Shown piece after piece: positions 35,854-46,806 of a DNA stretch of 64,000 nucleotides. Under the pieces are notes generated by a model. The model had not been told where the DNA came from, ran no database searches, and was given only the letters and a program-made list of their open reading frames with translations. Each line of letters starts with the position of its first letter. Position 1 is the stretch's first letter. The stretch lies in contig JAQFVV010006197.1 of assembly GCA_028023455.1 (NCBI GenBank), positions 13,637,254-13,701,253 on the forward strand. The letters run 5' to 3'. The position numbers were made by a program, and so were the translations under genes. The stretch is from Epiperipatus broadwayi. Taxonomy: Eukaryota; Onychophora; Udeonychophora; Euonychophora; Peripatidae.

Positions 35854-36114
35854 CATTCCCATAATCAGAGGAACAAACAAAAAAAATATGTGTTAAAAAA
35901 AAAGATTTTACTTATACCTTTAAAAATTATTCCAAGTGGCAAAGATAAACATGGTCAACCTAATAATAATGAATTAGTTTGTCTATTCCCCCCTACTCTT
36001 TGTCTATACTTCACTTCATAAAATTCTAATCACAATGTACTAATTGGAATCTCCCTATTCTCTTAAGTCCTTTTGAAAATCAATGGTCCCTCCTAATATC
36101 TCAAACACTTTTTA
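35854..36114 (-). other. Element 3' untranslated region
   Basis: Lies between the integrase stop and the 3' LTR. The minus-strand sequence immediately upstream of the LTR is gattatgggaatg, only a weak polypurine tract. Confidence 0.6.
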
Positions 36115-37446
36115 CTATTCTTTCCCTGGGTCAGGCGGTATATATGGCTTTAATTGGTGCGCATTGTAAGCGCCTTTAATTACTTCTCCTTCTCTTAAAA
36201 GGAAAGCATTTTCCCCACATTTCTTCTTAATTATATAAGGACCTTTATATAAAGGGAAAAATTTGTGGAACTCTTGGCGTGTGACATTACTGTGCTTAGG
36301 AACTTTAAGCCACACTTGATCTCCTTCACAAAATCTATGATGAGGAATATGCCCCTTCCTAATTCTAATTTTGGCCATATGAGCTAACCTTGATCGAGCA
36401 TGTTGCTGGTCACATTTTTGATCAATACAAACATCCTCATTTGGTAAGGATTTGAAAATCTCCAGGCATGGTTTGCCAAAGTGAAGACGCCTTGGTGTAA
36501 AACCTGTTGATTCATTAACTGATTGGTTAATAAAATCTGTTATCTTCTTGGTATTGTTGACCCAACCTCTATGATTCTCAGAAGTATAGATGCGGAATAG
36601 TCGGTTTATCTCTTTCATTACACGCTCGCATGGGTTAGATTGGGGGTTTTGAACCGATGTGAGATGATGTGTTAGTCCTTGTCGAAGAATCCAGGCTCTC
36701 CACTCCTTGGATGTGGATGCGGAACCATGGTCTGATAGCAAAATTTCAGGTTTACCTACTTCAGGAAATTGTTTGTTTTGTAAAACCCGAATCACATTTC
36801 TGGAATCTGCTCGTGGTACCGGATATGCTTGAACATATTTAGAGAAAACATCATAAGTTACTAACAGATACTGGAAGCGTCTAAATCTGGGCAAAGGACC
36901 ATAGTGATCTATAGCCAATAATTCATTTAGCTTGGAAGCAACAATAGGAATGACTGTCCCTGCATACGATTTCTTAAGGTGCTTTGATTTTGCACATAAG
37001 GAACACTTTCTTAATATGGTCAAAATTTGAGCATACATTCCAGGCCAATAAAACCTTTGTCTCACTGCCTCTTCTGTTTTTCTGGGTCCATAATGTCCAA
37101 GACTTTGATGAGTTGCATTTATAATTTGTTTCCTCATGTGGTGTGGTACCACGATTTTCCATGGATTGTCTTCTTTGTTTGTCCTAATATGTAATATTCC
37201 TTCCCTTATTTGATACCGACTTATCCTTTTGGCACTCAGTTTGGAAACATTTTCTTCTCTTTTCCTTAACACCGCACGAATGATATTTCCATATTGGAGA
37301 TCCCTTTTTTGCCAATATCTTATATTCTTTAAATCAGACTCAATGGATATCTCATTAGCTGTGACCATTACCTTAGCAGTTCGATCGATAAGTTCCGGAT
37401 TCTGAAGTGACATTGGTATGGGATTCCAGCTTAATATATCTGCCAC
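36115..37446 (-). CDS. Integrase domain (partial Pol), 443 codons open
   Basis: Residues 1-8 (ADILSWNP) are the usual end of the RNase H/connection region with tryptophan where arginine is normal. An HHCC zinc-binding motif follows: H113, H118, C148, C151. The catalytic triad is D180 (AIDHYGP), D239 (LLSDHG) and E274 (NPCERV), with 35 residues between the last two (D,D35E). A GPY/F-type module (YKGPYIIKK) near residue 407 precedes the C-terminus; no chromodomain is seen. The enzyme would insert the cDNA into the host chromosome. The whole frame is intact, but the first methionine is internal to Pol. A frame change and an apparent loss of several codons just upstream (about 37,447-37,475) disconnect it from RNase H. 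Confidence 0.9.
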   Translation of the reverse strand: MADILSWNPIPMSLQNPELIDRTAKVMVTANEISIESDLKNIRYWQKRDLQYGNIIRAVLRKREENVSKLSAKRISRYQIREGILHIRTNKEDNPWKIVVPHHMRKQIINATHQSLGHYGPRKTEEAVRQRFYWPGMYAQILTILRKCSLCAKSKHLKKSYAGTVIPIVASKLNELLAIDHYGPLPRFRRFQYLLVTYDVFSKYVQAYPVPRADSRNVIRVLQNKQFPEVGKPEILLSDHGSASTSKEWRAWILRQGLTHHLTSVQNPQSNPCERVMKEINRLFRIYTSENHRGWVNNTKKITDFINQSVNESTGFTPRRLHFGKPCLEIFKSLPNEDVCIDQKCDQQHARSRLAHMAKIRIRKGHIPHHRFCEGDQVWLKVPKHSNVTRQEFHKFFPLYKGPYIIKKKCGENAFLLREGEVIKGAYNAHQLKPYIPPDPGKE

Positions 37447-37465
37447 TATATAAACTATACTATAG

Positions 37466-37954
37466 TTAAATTTTTTGTAAAATGAGGCTCCACCTTATGA
37501 GCCTTTCATTTGTAAGGAAACTTTTATTTAAGAATTCCAAACATTTGTGATCCGTGACTATGATAACTTCAGATCCCAAGAGAAATTGCCGAAACTTTTG
37601 GCACACCCAAACAATGGCAAGTGTTTCTTGTTCGGTCGTAGTATAATTATTCTCTGCTCCTTTTAATGTCCTGCTACAAAAATATAAAACCTCATGTTTT
37701 CCTTCCTCATCCACTTGAAACAGTACAGCTCCCAAACCTTTCTTACTGCTGTCAGTCTGGACATAGAATGGATGATTAAAGTTAGGTTGATGAAGTATCA
37801 CAGTGTCAAGAAATTTCCTTTTAATATTAGAAAACTCTTGGTCATGTACGTTGCTCCAATTCCACTTTTGCCCCTTCCATAGTAACTCTACCATGTTGGA
37901 TGTTTCTTGAGCAAAACCAGGATAAAATTTGTGGTAGAAATTATATAAACCCAA
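37466..37954 (-). pseudogene. RT connection and RNase H domain
   Basis: Residues 1-60 are the end of the RT thumb/connection (FYHKFYPGFA, WKGQKWNWS). RNase H catalytic residues appear as D68 (YVQTDSS), E110 (TEQETLAIVW) and D135 (VTDHK). The domain would degrade the RNA strand of the RNA/DNA hybrid. It is in the same frame as the RT part upstream but separated from it by the TGA at 38,027. It ends in a stop next to an A-run (about 37,469-37,475) where the frame changes towards integrase. The A-run makes a one-base indel or a sequencing error the likely cause. Confidence 0.88.
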
Positions 37955-38026
37955 GAAAGATCGAATATGTTTGCGAGTAGTTGGGCATGAAAAATCCTCT
38001 ATTGCCTTAATTTTATCTGGGTGTAC

Positions 38027-38655
38027 TCATATTCCTTGCTCACCAATTAGATGGCCCAAGAAAGCTATTTCCCTGAGACCAAACAAACTCTTTTTTAAAT
38101 TTATGGAAATGTTCTTTTTTTTACACTCCTTAAAAAACATTTCTAAATATTTTAAATGTTCCAATGGATTCTTAGATGCAATCACGATGTCATCAACATA
38201 TGAAACGCAATTTGCAAGTCTTCTGACAAAACTTGGCTTAGACATCTCACATGTCCGGCTCCACTATTTATAAGTCCGAATGGCACTCTTTTGAACACAT
38301 GAGTTTGCCCTTTATAATGGAATGCTGTGTATTTACTGTCTTGTGGGTCTAAAACCATTTGCCAATAACTAGCAGTAGGATCTACGGTAGAAAACAGGCA
38401 TTTTCCCGCTAACTTTACAAATAATTCTTGTGCTGAAGGAGGTATGTCCCGCTCCAGAATAGTCATACTATTCAACTTTTGGGCATCTAAGCACAATCGA
38501 AGAGTACCATTTTTCTTTTTAACAACTACCAATGGATTATTATATGGTGAAGGGCTTCTCTCAATGATATTCCACTTAACCATTTGACGGATTTGTTTTT
38601 CAACTTCCTCGTGGTACTGGAATGGAATTGGATAGGTCCATGATTGCACATACAA
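38027..38655 (-). pseudogene. Reverse transcriptase domain, frameshifted and with stop
   Basis: Palm motifs are present in order: RLCLDAQKLN, CLFSTVDPTASYWQM (first catalytic Asp), KRVPFGLINSG, and the active-site box SYVDDIVIAS (Y at about 38,200). The first part (38,655-38,182) and the part carrying YVDD (38,245-38,027) are in different frames; the switch lies near 38,215. The frame then meets TGA at 38,027, inside the G-I-x-V-x-P-x-K-I region normally present after the RT palm. It would copy the element's RNA into DNA. This copy cannot be functional. Confidence 0.9.
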
Positions 38656-38718
38656 ATTTTCCTTAACATGAATCTGGTGTGTGTAACCCTTTATTTCTCC
38701 TGGGACAGTTGAAAATAT

Positions 38719-39267
38719 TTATCTATTCTCCATCAAGATTTTTGCCAATTGATCTCGATCCTTAAGCTCAGTTAGAGTAGATCCATCAACATTTTCCATA
38801 ATCAATGCAGTATCGACTGGTTGTGTTAAACATCCCACCTTCAATGCTGGAGGTTCATTTTCTGTATTGAACTTTACAAGTTTGCCCTTTATCACACACA
38901 TCCTCTCTGGAAAATTTATAATACATTGTTGCTGGGTTAAGAAATCAGTTCCCAAAACCATTTCATGTATAAGTCCAGCAACAACCAGAAATGAGTGTCC
39001 TATTAATTCTTCACATAATCTCACCTCTAACCAAATTTGGTGGTTTTCAGTGGTGACCCTTCTTCCATTGGCTAGCATTAAGTGTATAGGGTGCATTGGA
39101 AGTTCCATTATATTTTTCTCTTGGCTACTGTACCTGATGAACCATGATTTTGAAACGAGAGACACTTGACTCCCGGAGTCTAGTAATGCAAGAATATTAT
39201 GGGTTCCTACACTAACATTTACAGTTGGATATAGGTTCTGGACTCCATTTGTCTTTGGTTGGTCCAT
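38719..39267 (-). pseudogene. Retropepsin-like aspartic protease domain
   Basis: ALLDSGSQVSLVS (Asp30-Ser31-Gly32) is the catalytic triad of a retroviral-type aspartic protease. MVLGTDFL at about residue 107 is the second conserved motif (LG-x-DF). The enzyme would cleave the Gag-Pol precursor as a dimer. It is in the same frame as the C-terminal gag part and as the RT upstream region, separated by stops at 39,352 and 38,719. The domain itself is uninterrupted. Confidence 0.88.
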
Positions 39268-39351
39268 TTTGTGAATGAGTGTAGTAATGGGGTTATTATC
39301 ATAAGTCGATTTGTTCCTTTTTTCCTCTGGGGTGCCGCAGAAAGGAACGGC

Positions 39352-39989
39352 CTAATGGGACCCCTTGAAGTTTTCCGACATCTTTCCTTTTAATGCAGTT
39401 TGGTTTTGTGGAGTTCTTCGGTTATAATTCCTACTTTCATTGTTCATCCTAATCATCTGGACTCTGGGCTCATCCACCCTTTGTAACTTCTCTGGTGGTT
39501 CTGGGGTAAGGTGACCATAATCAATAGAGGTCAGAAAATGTGTTATTTGTTCCACATCTGTGATCTGGCTTCCTAACATCATTTTCTGGATCCATGGCGG
39601 CATGTTATGACGGATGGTCCTAATAATTCGAGCATCGGAATAAGCAAATGCTATTGAAGACCTAAATCTGGCAACTTGATGCACAAAAAACTGAGTATGA
39701 GTCTCTCTAGGGCTAGGCTTATATTTTTCTGTAGACAAGGTGTACAGAAGGCCATCCTGTCATTCTTCATTCCAATAACTCTGAAGGAGAGCTGCTCTAT
39801 AATCCCCAAAGCTTGCAAGGAGTTCCACCAGTTCTTTGCTGTTCCCTTTAAATAATGGCTCACAATGGCTACCTGTTCTTCATGACTGGCAGGATTAAAA
39901 AGAAACAGCTCCTTAAGACTTCCCAAGTGCTCTTGTGGGCTGTCTCTGGGGTCTCCACGAAAATGTTGAATTTGTATAAATTTTGTCAT
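39352..39989 (-). pseudogene. Gag capsid-like (Retrotrans_gag) region, frame-disrupted
   Basis: The first piece (39,989-39,651) carries FRGDPRDSPQEHL and SHYLKGTAKNWWNSL, the usual beginning of the Retrotrans_gag domain (the WW motif). The domain continues in another frame at 39,738-39,352 (FVHQVARFR...MPPWIQ). A frame change near 39,730 separates them, and TAG closes the second at 39,352. No CCHC zinc knuckle is visible at the C-terminal side, where the tail is basic (RNYNRRTPQNQ). The protein would form the particle that packages element RNA. Confidence 0.82.
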
Positions 39990-40060
39990 GTTATAAATTT
40001 CCTCTCATATTAAATGGGAAATTATTTACATCATGACTCCTCTCTGCAATAACTGGCTCA

Positions 40061-41137
40061 CTACTCACCATCATATTCCCCAAGTTCCATTTCCGGTTGT
40101 TTTCTAAAATCTCCCTGTGGTGGATACTTATGTTCTGGCTCTAGATGCATTGCCTTAAGTGGACGGTTCACTTCACCTTGCTCTTCCAATATTCCTTTTG
40201 GTACCAATTGGATCTGTTCCAATTCCTTGTGGAGACCTTCCACAGTGTCTTTAAGATCCAATTGTATTTTCATTTGGGTTTCTTGAAGTGTGTTCTTAAT
40301 TTCATTTATCTCCTTTTCTGATGTCTCGTAGTCATGTTTAGCCTTTTCACTCATCTCATAAAGTTGATTTTTTATCTCCCCCTGAGCTACCTGAATATCT
40401 TTTAATTGTCCCTCGTGTTTTGTTACCTCCTGTTGTGCTACTTTTAATATTGATTCGGACTGCTGAAATTGCTCATGAATCTGTTGATAATCCTCTTTTA
40501 TTCCTTCTATAGCAAGTGTTTTTTTCTCATCAATTTGTTTAACCCATTCTTCCATCTTCTGTTGTTTTTCAGCTTGCCTTTCTAATAAACCCTGCATCAT
40601 CTTCCGGAATTCTTCAGCTTCTTTCTTCCATTCTTCAGCTTCTTTCTTCTGTTTTTCAGCTTGGTCCTTTAATAGGCCATCCGTCTTTTCAGCTTGGTCT
40701 TTTAATAGACCTTCTATCTTCTTCTGGGATTCTTCAGCTTCTTTCTTCTGTTTTTCAGCTTAGTCCTTTAATAGGTCCTCCATCTTTTCAGCTTGGTCCT
40801 TTAATAGACCTTCTGTCTTCTTCTGGGATTCTTCCGCTTGTTTCTTCTGTTCCTTTAATAAGCTCTGCATCATCATGAATAACTGGTGGGTACTGTCCAT
40901 GACCCCTGGTCTCTTGTTCATATTTCCTAATAAAAGCTCTGGCTCCTTGAATATAATTTCTGGGCTTAGAACATCCACTGAATTGGCATCCCCTAAAAAA
41001 TCTTGTTCCAACTCCCCATTACTGCTTCCATTCTCATCTTCTAATTTGTTAATCTCTTCTGAATCTCCGTATCCATATTCTTCACTACTTATTTCATATT
41101 GTTTTATTTTACTGATATTGCTAACTCTATGACTCAT
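40061..41137 (-). pseudogene. Gag N-terminal part: acidic head plus long coiled coil, one internal stop
   Basis: Starts at ATG 41,137. Residues 1-100 are acidic (SSEEYGYGDSEEINKLEDE). Then come heptad-rich, Glu/Lys/Gln-rich repeats: a unit of about 34 residues (102 bp in DNA, 40,600-40,830) containing AEESQKK and GLLKDQAEK occurs about 2.5 times. Further coiled coil continues to about residue 340. A TAA at 40,760-40,762 interrupts the frame; the equivalent repeat positions have CAA, so this looks like a single C-to-T change. The frame is otherwise continuous to the stop at 40,061. The extended coiled-coil domain ahead of the capsid domain is unusual for a compact Ty3/gypsy Gag and may mediate particle assembly; that function is inferred. 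Confidence 0.75.
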
Positions 41138-43067
41138 TATTATTTGCTATGGGTTATTCGCCTATCCCTTTTCCTCAATCGCCTCTATACTACCATTTCC
41201 ACCATACCTACTACTTTCTTCCTGCCCTGCCTAACTTATATGATGCCCAACCACTTTATTATTTATGCCTACTCTTCTCACTACTTGAATCTGCCTATAT
41301 CATTTAAGCTATATATTATAAAATTATTAACTATTAATTCTATAACACAAAATATATTTAAAAATTACCATGCCTTTACTTCTTTTGCCACTTTTCATCT
41401 GTTCTCTTTGCACCTGGAATTGACTAAAAATCTTTATTAGTAAATTGATAATACAAAGTATAACAGAAAGCCAAAGCAAAGTATGATTTTCTCTCTTTTA
41501 AATATTTGCTTGCGTTTGAATCTCACTCAATGTAAGTTATGTTAACACATGAACTTACCGGTTGGCAAAATTTATAATTGTATAAATACAAGGCGCCATG
41601 CCAACACGGCAAGATTAATAACTTATTACATAATATTTAGGTTATTCATGCTCACAGAGATGGATACCAAAATTTCCTTTTGCATTGATCAAATAATTCA
41701 CAATTATTATACTAAATAAATATATATCTTATTTTCAATGCTGTTTTGAAATCAGCAAGATATATCCTTATATTTATCTCTTTGCAATAATCTGCAACAG
41801 CTATAAAATTTATTTCACATAAATAAATTTTATGTATACATAAAATAGTGTTTAAGGTGATTTTATGTTACAATCTAGCAAAATAAAGCTAAGAAAATAT
41901 TATGACAATATGCAAGTTATACAACATGGATTGACATATTTAGAATAAAACAATTTATTTCATGAATAGTTATTATTTACTACAAACTAACAATGCGTGA
42001 CTAACCTAAGTTTGAATATAGGAATTTAACTCAATTATCTATATCATTTCCAAGAAGCATGAGGCTATCATAAAATGTCAAAATTAATATTCTTCCCAGT
42101 AATTTATATTTATCAATATCAACTTTCACTTTCACTGGCATAAGAATATGTAAACCATTAAAGCATTTTGCCAACTACATCTGGCTGCTTGGTGTTACAT
42201 AAAAGGTCTTCACCTGCTTTGAGGTTACTCTAATAATAAGAAACGAACATTTAAAATATCAACTAGCAAGCAACTTTTCTTTTGCTAGCATGAGAACATG
42301 TAAACCATTTAAGCATTTTGCCAACTGCATCTGGCTGCTTGGTATTACATAAAGGGTCTTCACCTACTTTGAGGTTACTCTAAGAATCAATGTCATTGAA
42401 GCGTAATGTCCACTACATCGGACCGCTTGACATAGAATTCTATTTTGAAGGTCTTCACCTGCTTTGAGGCTACTAATAATAGGAAACGAACACTTTAAAT
42501 ATTTGCTAGCAAGCAACACTTTTAAATCAAAAGTTTTAACATAATATCGATATTGGATACTTCTAAATATCAAAACTGAGATATACACTACTTAATGTTG
42601 ACAAAGAAAAATTATTTCTTTCATCTATTCTACCCCTTACTTCAATCTACTCTTACTACCTTTCTAACACTTTAATTTTCTTTCTCCTTATTGTCACGAA
42701 TGCGTATTAACAAATGTATAATATATATACACTGAGAGTATAAGATACACATATAATTAATTTATATATATATTAACTGTCTTATTACTTTTTAAATAAT
42801 TATTTTGACTAACAATACTGTTTTATTCATATAGCTTATAGTATTTAACCAACAAAATTAATTAATGAACCTACATTTAGATACTCTTGGAGACATTAAA
42901 ATATAAGCCACCAAAAACATAAGCACTTTACAAGGTCTGGTATTTAATTAACATAAACCCCAATGATTGAGCCAACAACAAGATAAGCAGTCTACAGGGT
43001 GTGAGATTTAATTAATCGAGGCCCCAAACGTTTGGGTCGCCAAGCCCAAGAAAGAAAAAAAAAATCC
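41138..43067 (-). other. Element 5' leader with tandem repeats
   Basis: About 1.9 kb of non-coding leader between the 5' LTR and Gag. At 42,120-42,520 a unit of roughly 170 bp ('catctggctgcttggt.ttacataaa.ggtcttcacct.ctttgaggttactct') occurs about 2.5 times. A further 75-bp near-duplication with 'taagca.t.tacaaggt.tg.gatttaattaa' lies at 42,910-43,015. Such repeats could be packaging or dimerisation structures, which is speculative. Confidence 0.65.
43034..43042 (-). other. Candidate primer-binding site
   Basis: On the minus strand, TGGCGACCC lies 25 bases inside the 5' LTR. A TGG start complementary to a tRNA 3' CCA end is expected for this site. It runs into the palindrome cccaaacgtttggg. 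The 25-base distance is longer than usual and the tRNA is not identified, so this is tentative. Confidence 0.4.
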
Positions 43068-45809
43068 TGTACCGGTCAGAATTGTATGTTCATTTAACAA
43101 GGTTTAGAATCTAAGCAAAAGTACCCTAAATCCACTCATGCCCGAGATACACAGGTCAGGAGCAATCATGAATTCTGCCCTATTTGCTCTTCTCTAAAAC
43201 TATAACATTATAAACAACCCTTCTGATGATAACATGAAATTTTATTCATTCTGGTCCCAGAGACACAGCAGAGAAACATGAGATCTATAGGGTAATTAAT
43301 GTAAATTAATAATATCAAATCTTGGCTCAATCAAATATCCCATGTGAAAGGGCAATTTATAAATTTTAAATGAATTGCACACAGCTAGCATTGCAAAAGA
43401 AACATGAATTATAAAATAGTATCCATCCAGAATGAGCAAAGACAGAACAACCCAGAGATAAATGTCCATTTAAAGTAATTAGTTATAACTTCTAAATATT
43501 ACTAACATTATTATAAATATTTAATGGAATTCAATGAGTGAGAGTCAGCAAGACACAACGCATGAGTAATTATTAAAACATAATAATTTAATAAATATAA
43601 ACAATTTAATTTACATTAGAAAACATAGCACAGATTTAATGCGGTTATTACTTTGCATATAAGCAACTGATTTAGTATGCTAATGAGTTATAGTATAATA
43701 ATAAATTAATGTTATCAATGCGGTGATCATTACTTTAAGTAATGATAATGACGTTTACAAATTCATCTCTCAAGAGAGGTTTACTCTTGATATGATAGTT
43801 AATAATTTATCGTTTGTGAGCATATTTGGGCCTGTACAAATGAGGAATGGGTTAACCTAATAAGTTTTATTGTGACAATCCTAAAATATTCGACTAATTA
43901 TTAAATGAGTGGTTTACAAACATCATTGCGCCATGTCTTGTAAATAAAATGAGAACTACATATAAAAGAACTTGCAGTGCTAACTATAATGACAGAATTT
44001 AAAATGGAGAAGATGTCCATCTTTGGACTGGAAGGCTTTATCACATATATGATTCCGCTTGTATTTATCACAAGGTGATATTCGAAAATATGAGTGGTAA
44101 GGATTCCATGGCATGCCCTCCAATGTGTCACATGCAGAGCCTTAATACTCTAAAGTTTATACTGAGATCGGTTATACCAAACCTTATTTCTATACGAGTT
44201 ACGTGAAGAAAATCCGGATTTCGGATGAGTAAATATGATAAAGCAAAATATAATTCTTTAAAATGTTATCATAAGTAAGCAACGCGAATATGGCTTAAGT
44301 CTTAAATGACTAATGAAATAATTTAAGCTTAAATAAAGCAATAATAGCATGCATAATGCCATGATAAAATAATAACCCATTCAGGATTGTACGTATAACT
44401 TTAATAAATTTCGGATGTCGAATATAGGAGAGGGAAAAATATTATTTTTCCTATTTAACAAGCCCAAGTATTCCTAAACGACAATATATTATAATTAATT
44501 TAACTCTTAATGGTGTATAAGTAATAAATAGTTATTAAAGTATATTAATAATCAAATTTATTAAAAGAACATAAATTGCATTTAAATATCGATAGTGATA
44601 TGATTTTTAAACAATCCGCCATTAAGCATAATTTCAAAATATTTAACCGAGCGAACAGCGTTCAGTAAGAAATTTTACGTTTAACTATTTAAATATTCCA
44701 AAATATCGGAATGATGATTGAAATAATATAAGTTTGCTAGATTAAAACATTAGCACACTAAAACTAATTTAATAAGATATATATTTAAAATAAGTTTTGC
44801 CGCATGAAATAAAATAATTAGAATGTGAAACTTAAAAAGCTAATGATAGATTTAAAGTACATAATTCTGTGCTTAGCATTTCAAAGAACAAATTTAAAAC
44901 TTAAGGGAGAAAATCACAAATTTAACAATAATTAAGTTTATAGTCATTTATAAAATAAATAAAGATTACATTCTGATTACAATTAAGATTTAGGAAAGAA
45001 ATGAAGTGAGGAGAATTAATAGTTCATTCTTCGGCAAAACGGATTACCTTTAGAAGTTATGGTGGCCACTTATAATAATGTATATGAAGTTTAGCAAGGC
45101 ACAATATTAATAAAATAATGGTAGGCATCTTCCAATATTCTTTACAGTAAGACATAACAGTTCTCAAGTAGCAATGGCATAGCAGGGAGGCAGAACAAAG
45201 GCGATTTAAGATCAGGGAGGCAAATTCCTTTTACTCACAGTCCATTTTAGTCCATTTTATTTCCACTCTCTACACAAATACCAGAGAGAAGAGTGATTTG
45301 AACTCCTTCCGTACGTTCCTAGAACTTCTGCTCCTCCTATACTTGAAATTTAGCAATATTGGAAGATGTGAACAATACGTTCCAGAAAGCATTATTTAAA
45401 CGTATTTTTAAAATTGCAAATAACTTTAAAATATGATTTTTGGTTTGACTTGAAATAGTTAAAATGAGAATGACCTTTTTTAAATTGTAATAATACTTTT
45501 TAGAATTTTCTGACATTTGCTTTAGCTCTACATTAATTGTATTTATTTTTATATCTGTAATACATATACGCACATACACAGGGAATTTACAAACTTGAAA
45601 ATAAAATATACTTAAGCTAAAATAATAATTCAACTGGTTACACATAACCATTTCTTAAATAAACAGGGTGGAAGTTATACGTGTATATGTGTGTGCTTAA
45701 CATTCCTAGATGACCAAATAAACATATAAACTGGTTCAAACCTTACTTTGAAGGTATGTAATGTCATCAGGCAGTGAAGTTAAATATGTACTACAGATTT
45801 ACCACTTCA
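43068..45809 (-). repeat. 5' LTR (2,742 bp)
   Basis: Same sequence as the 3' LTR with about 1-2% substitutions by eye. It has a 10-bp duplication (tccattttag) at about 45,241 not present in the other LTR and lacks the two insertions noted there. Being upstream on the coding strand it would carry the active promoter; I could not define the start site. Confidence 0.92.
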
Positions 45810-45813
45810 ATAT

Positions 45814-46300
45814 GTCAAAAAGATAAATAATCACCAATAACCAGCAATCACCAGTTGGTCCAGATTATCATTTTTACACATATATTCAATAAGTGCAGAT
45901 ATGTCTACCCATCCCTCGTATATGTATTAAATGAATTATGTCCTGTACATGAGGGGTCAGAGTGACTTTAGGTCAGTATGGGTGTGACAGGAATCTCGGC
46001 CTCAGTGTGACCTTTGAGCATTTCATCATCGACGGTTGAAGAGTTAGAGTGTGGAGTGAATTGAAGTCTGTCTATTAAAATATGAAGATTGGCTATCTTA
46101 ATATATCTGAGAACTTATTGCTTATATGTGTAGAGATGATAATCTAGACCAACTGATGATGGCTGTTTTAGCATGAAATACGTATATTGGTGTTTATTTA
46201 TCTTATCGACATATATGTCTTCAAGTATATCAGTGTTATGAGATAGAGTGGTGGGGCATGTGAAAGTCTGTGCTCATTATACCCTATATATTACATATAT
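45814..46300. repeat. Continuation of the palindromic tRNA-like element
   Basis: 'aaaagataaataatcaccaataa' directly follows the retrotransposon, as it follows the left arm in the 13.6-kb copy. The right arm, with 'gtatatcagtgttatgagatag' and 'gtgaaagtctgtgctc', lies at about 46,195-46,280. Between them is unit 1 of the 448-bp tandem repeat. Confidence 0.65.
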
Positions 46301-46806
46301 TGATACAGGTATATATTAAGCCTGTATTTCAGTTATTACATAGTAGAGATGTCTGCCCATCCCTTGTATATATATTAAATGCATTATGTCCTGTACATAA
46401 GGGATCAAATTGACTTTATGTCAACATGGGTGTGATGACAATCTCAGCCTCAGGGTGTCCTTTCAGCATTCCATCATCAGATTTTAAATGGATGGATGAT
46501 TGAAGAATTGGAGTGTGGAGTGGATTGAAGCCTGTCCATTAAAGTATGAAGATTGGCTATCTTAATATATATCTGAGCACTTATTGCATATATGTGTAGA
46601 GATGATAATCTGGACCAACTGATGATTGCTGGTTTACCATGAAATACTTGTATTGGTGATTTTTTATCTTTTTGACATATATGGGTTCAAGTGTATAAGT
46701 GTTATGAGATAAAATGGAGAGTGGTGGGTTGTGTGAAAGTCTGTGCTCATCTACCCTATATATTACATATATTTATACAGGTATATAATAAGCCTGTATT
46801 TCAATT
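45897..46806 (+). repeat. Tandem duplication, two units of about 448 bp
   Basis: Unit 1 starts near 45,897 and unit 2 near 46,345. Shared landmarks are gtctRcccatccc, tYatgtcctgtacatRaggg, gaagattggctatcttaat and the terminal caggtatatattaagcctg. Each unit includes one right arm of the palindromic element. No coding frame. Confidence 0.85.

Larger units (their letters stand above)
33092..45809 (-). mobile_element. Ty3/gypsy-type LTR retrotransposon, 12.7 kb, defective
   Basis: Two direct LTRs (33,092-35,853 and 43,068-45,809) begin TG and end CA in either orientation and are bordered by ATAT (33,088-33,091 and 45,810-45,813). Between them, on the minus strand in the order Gag, protease, RT, RNase H, integrase, lie recognisable domains; integrase after RNase H is the Ty3/gypsy order. 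I count in-frame stops in the gag N-terminal part (about 40,760), after gag (39,352), after protease (38,719) and inside RT (38,027). Frame changes lie between about 40,061 and 39,989, near 39,730, near 38,215 and near 37,470. There is no envelope-like frame between integrase and the 3' LTR. The copy cannot make a full polyprotein. Confidence 0.93.

Noticed and set aside
36974-37162. 62-codon minus-strand frame with C-x2-C-like residues
   Set aside because: Alternative-frame reading inside the integrase frame.
37971-38273. 100-codon plus-strand frame
   Set aside because: Antisense shadow of the retrotransposon RT/RNase H region on the minus strand. The same holds for plus-strand frames at 38,867-39,169 and 40,875-41,132.
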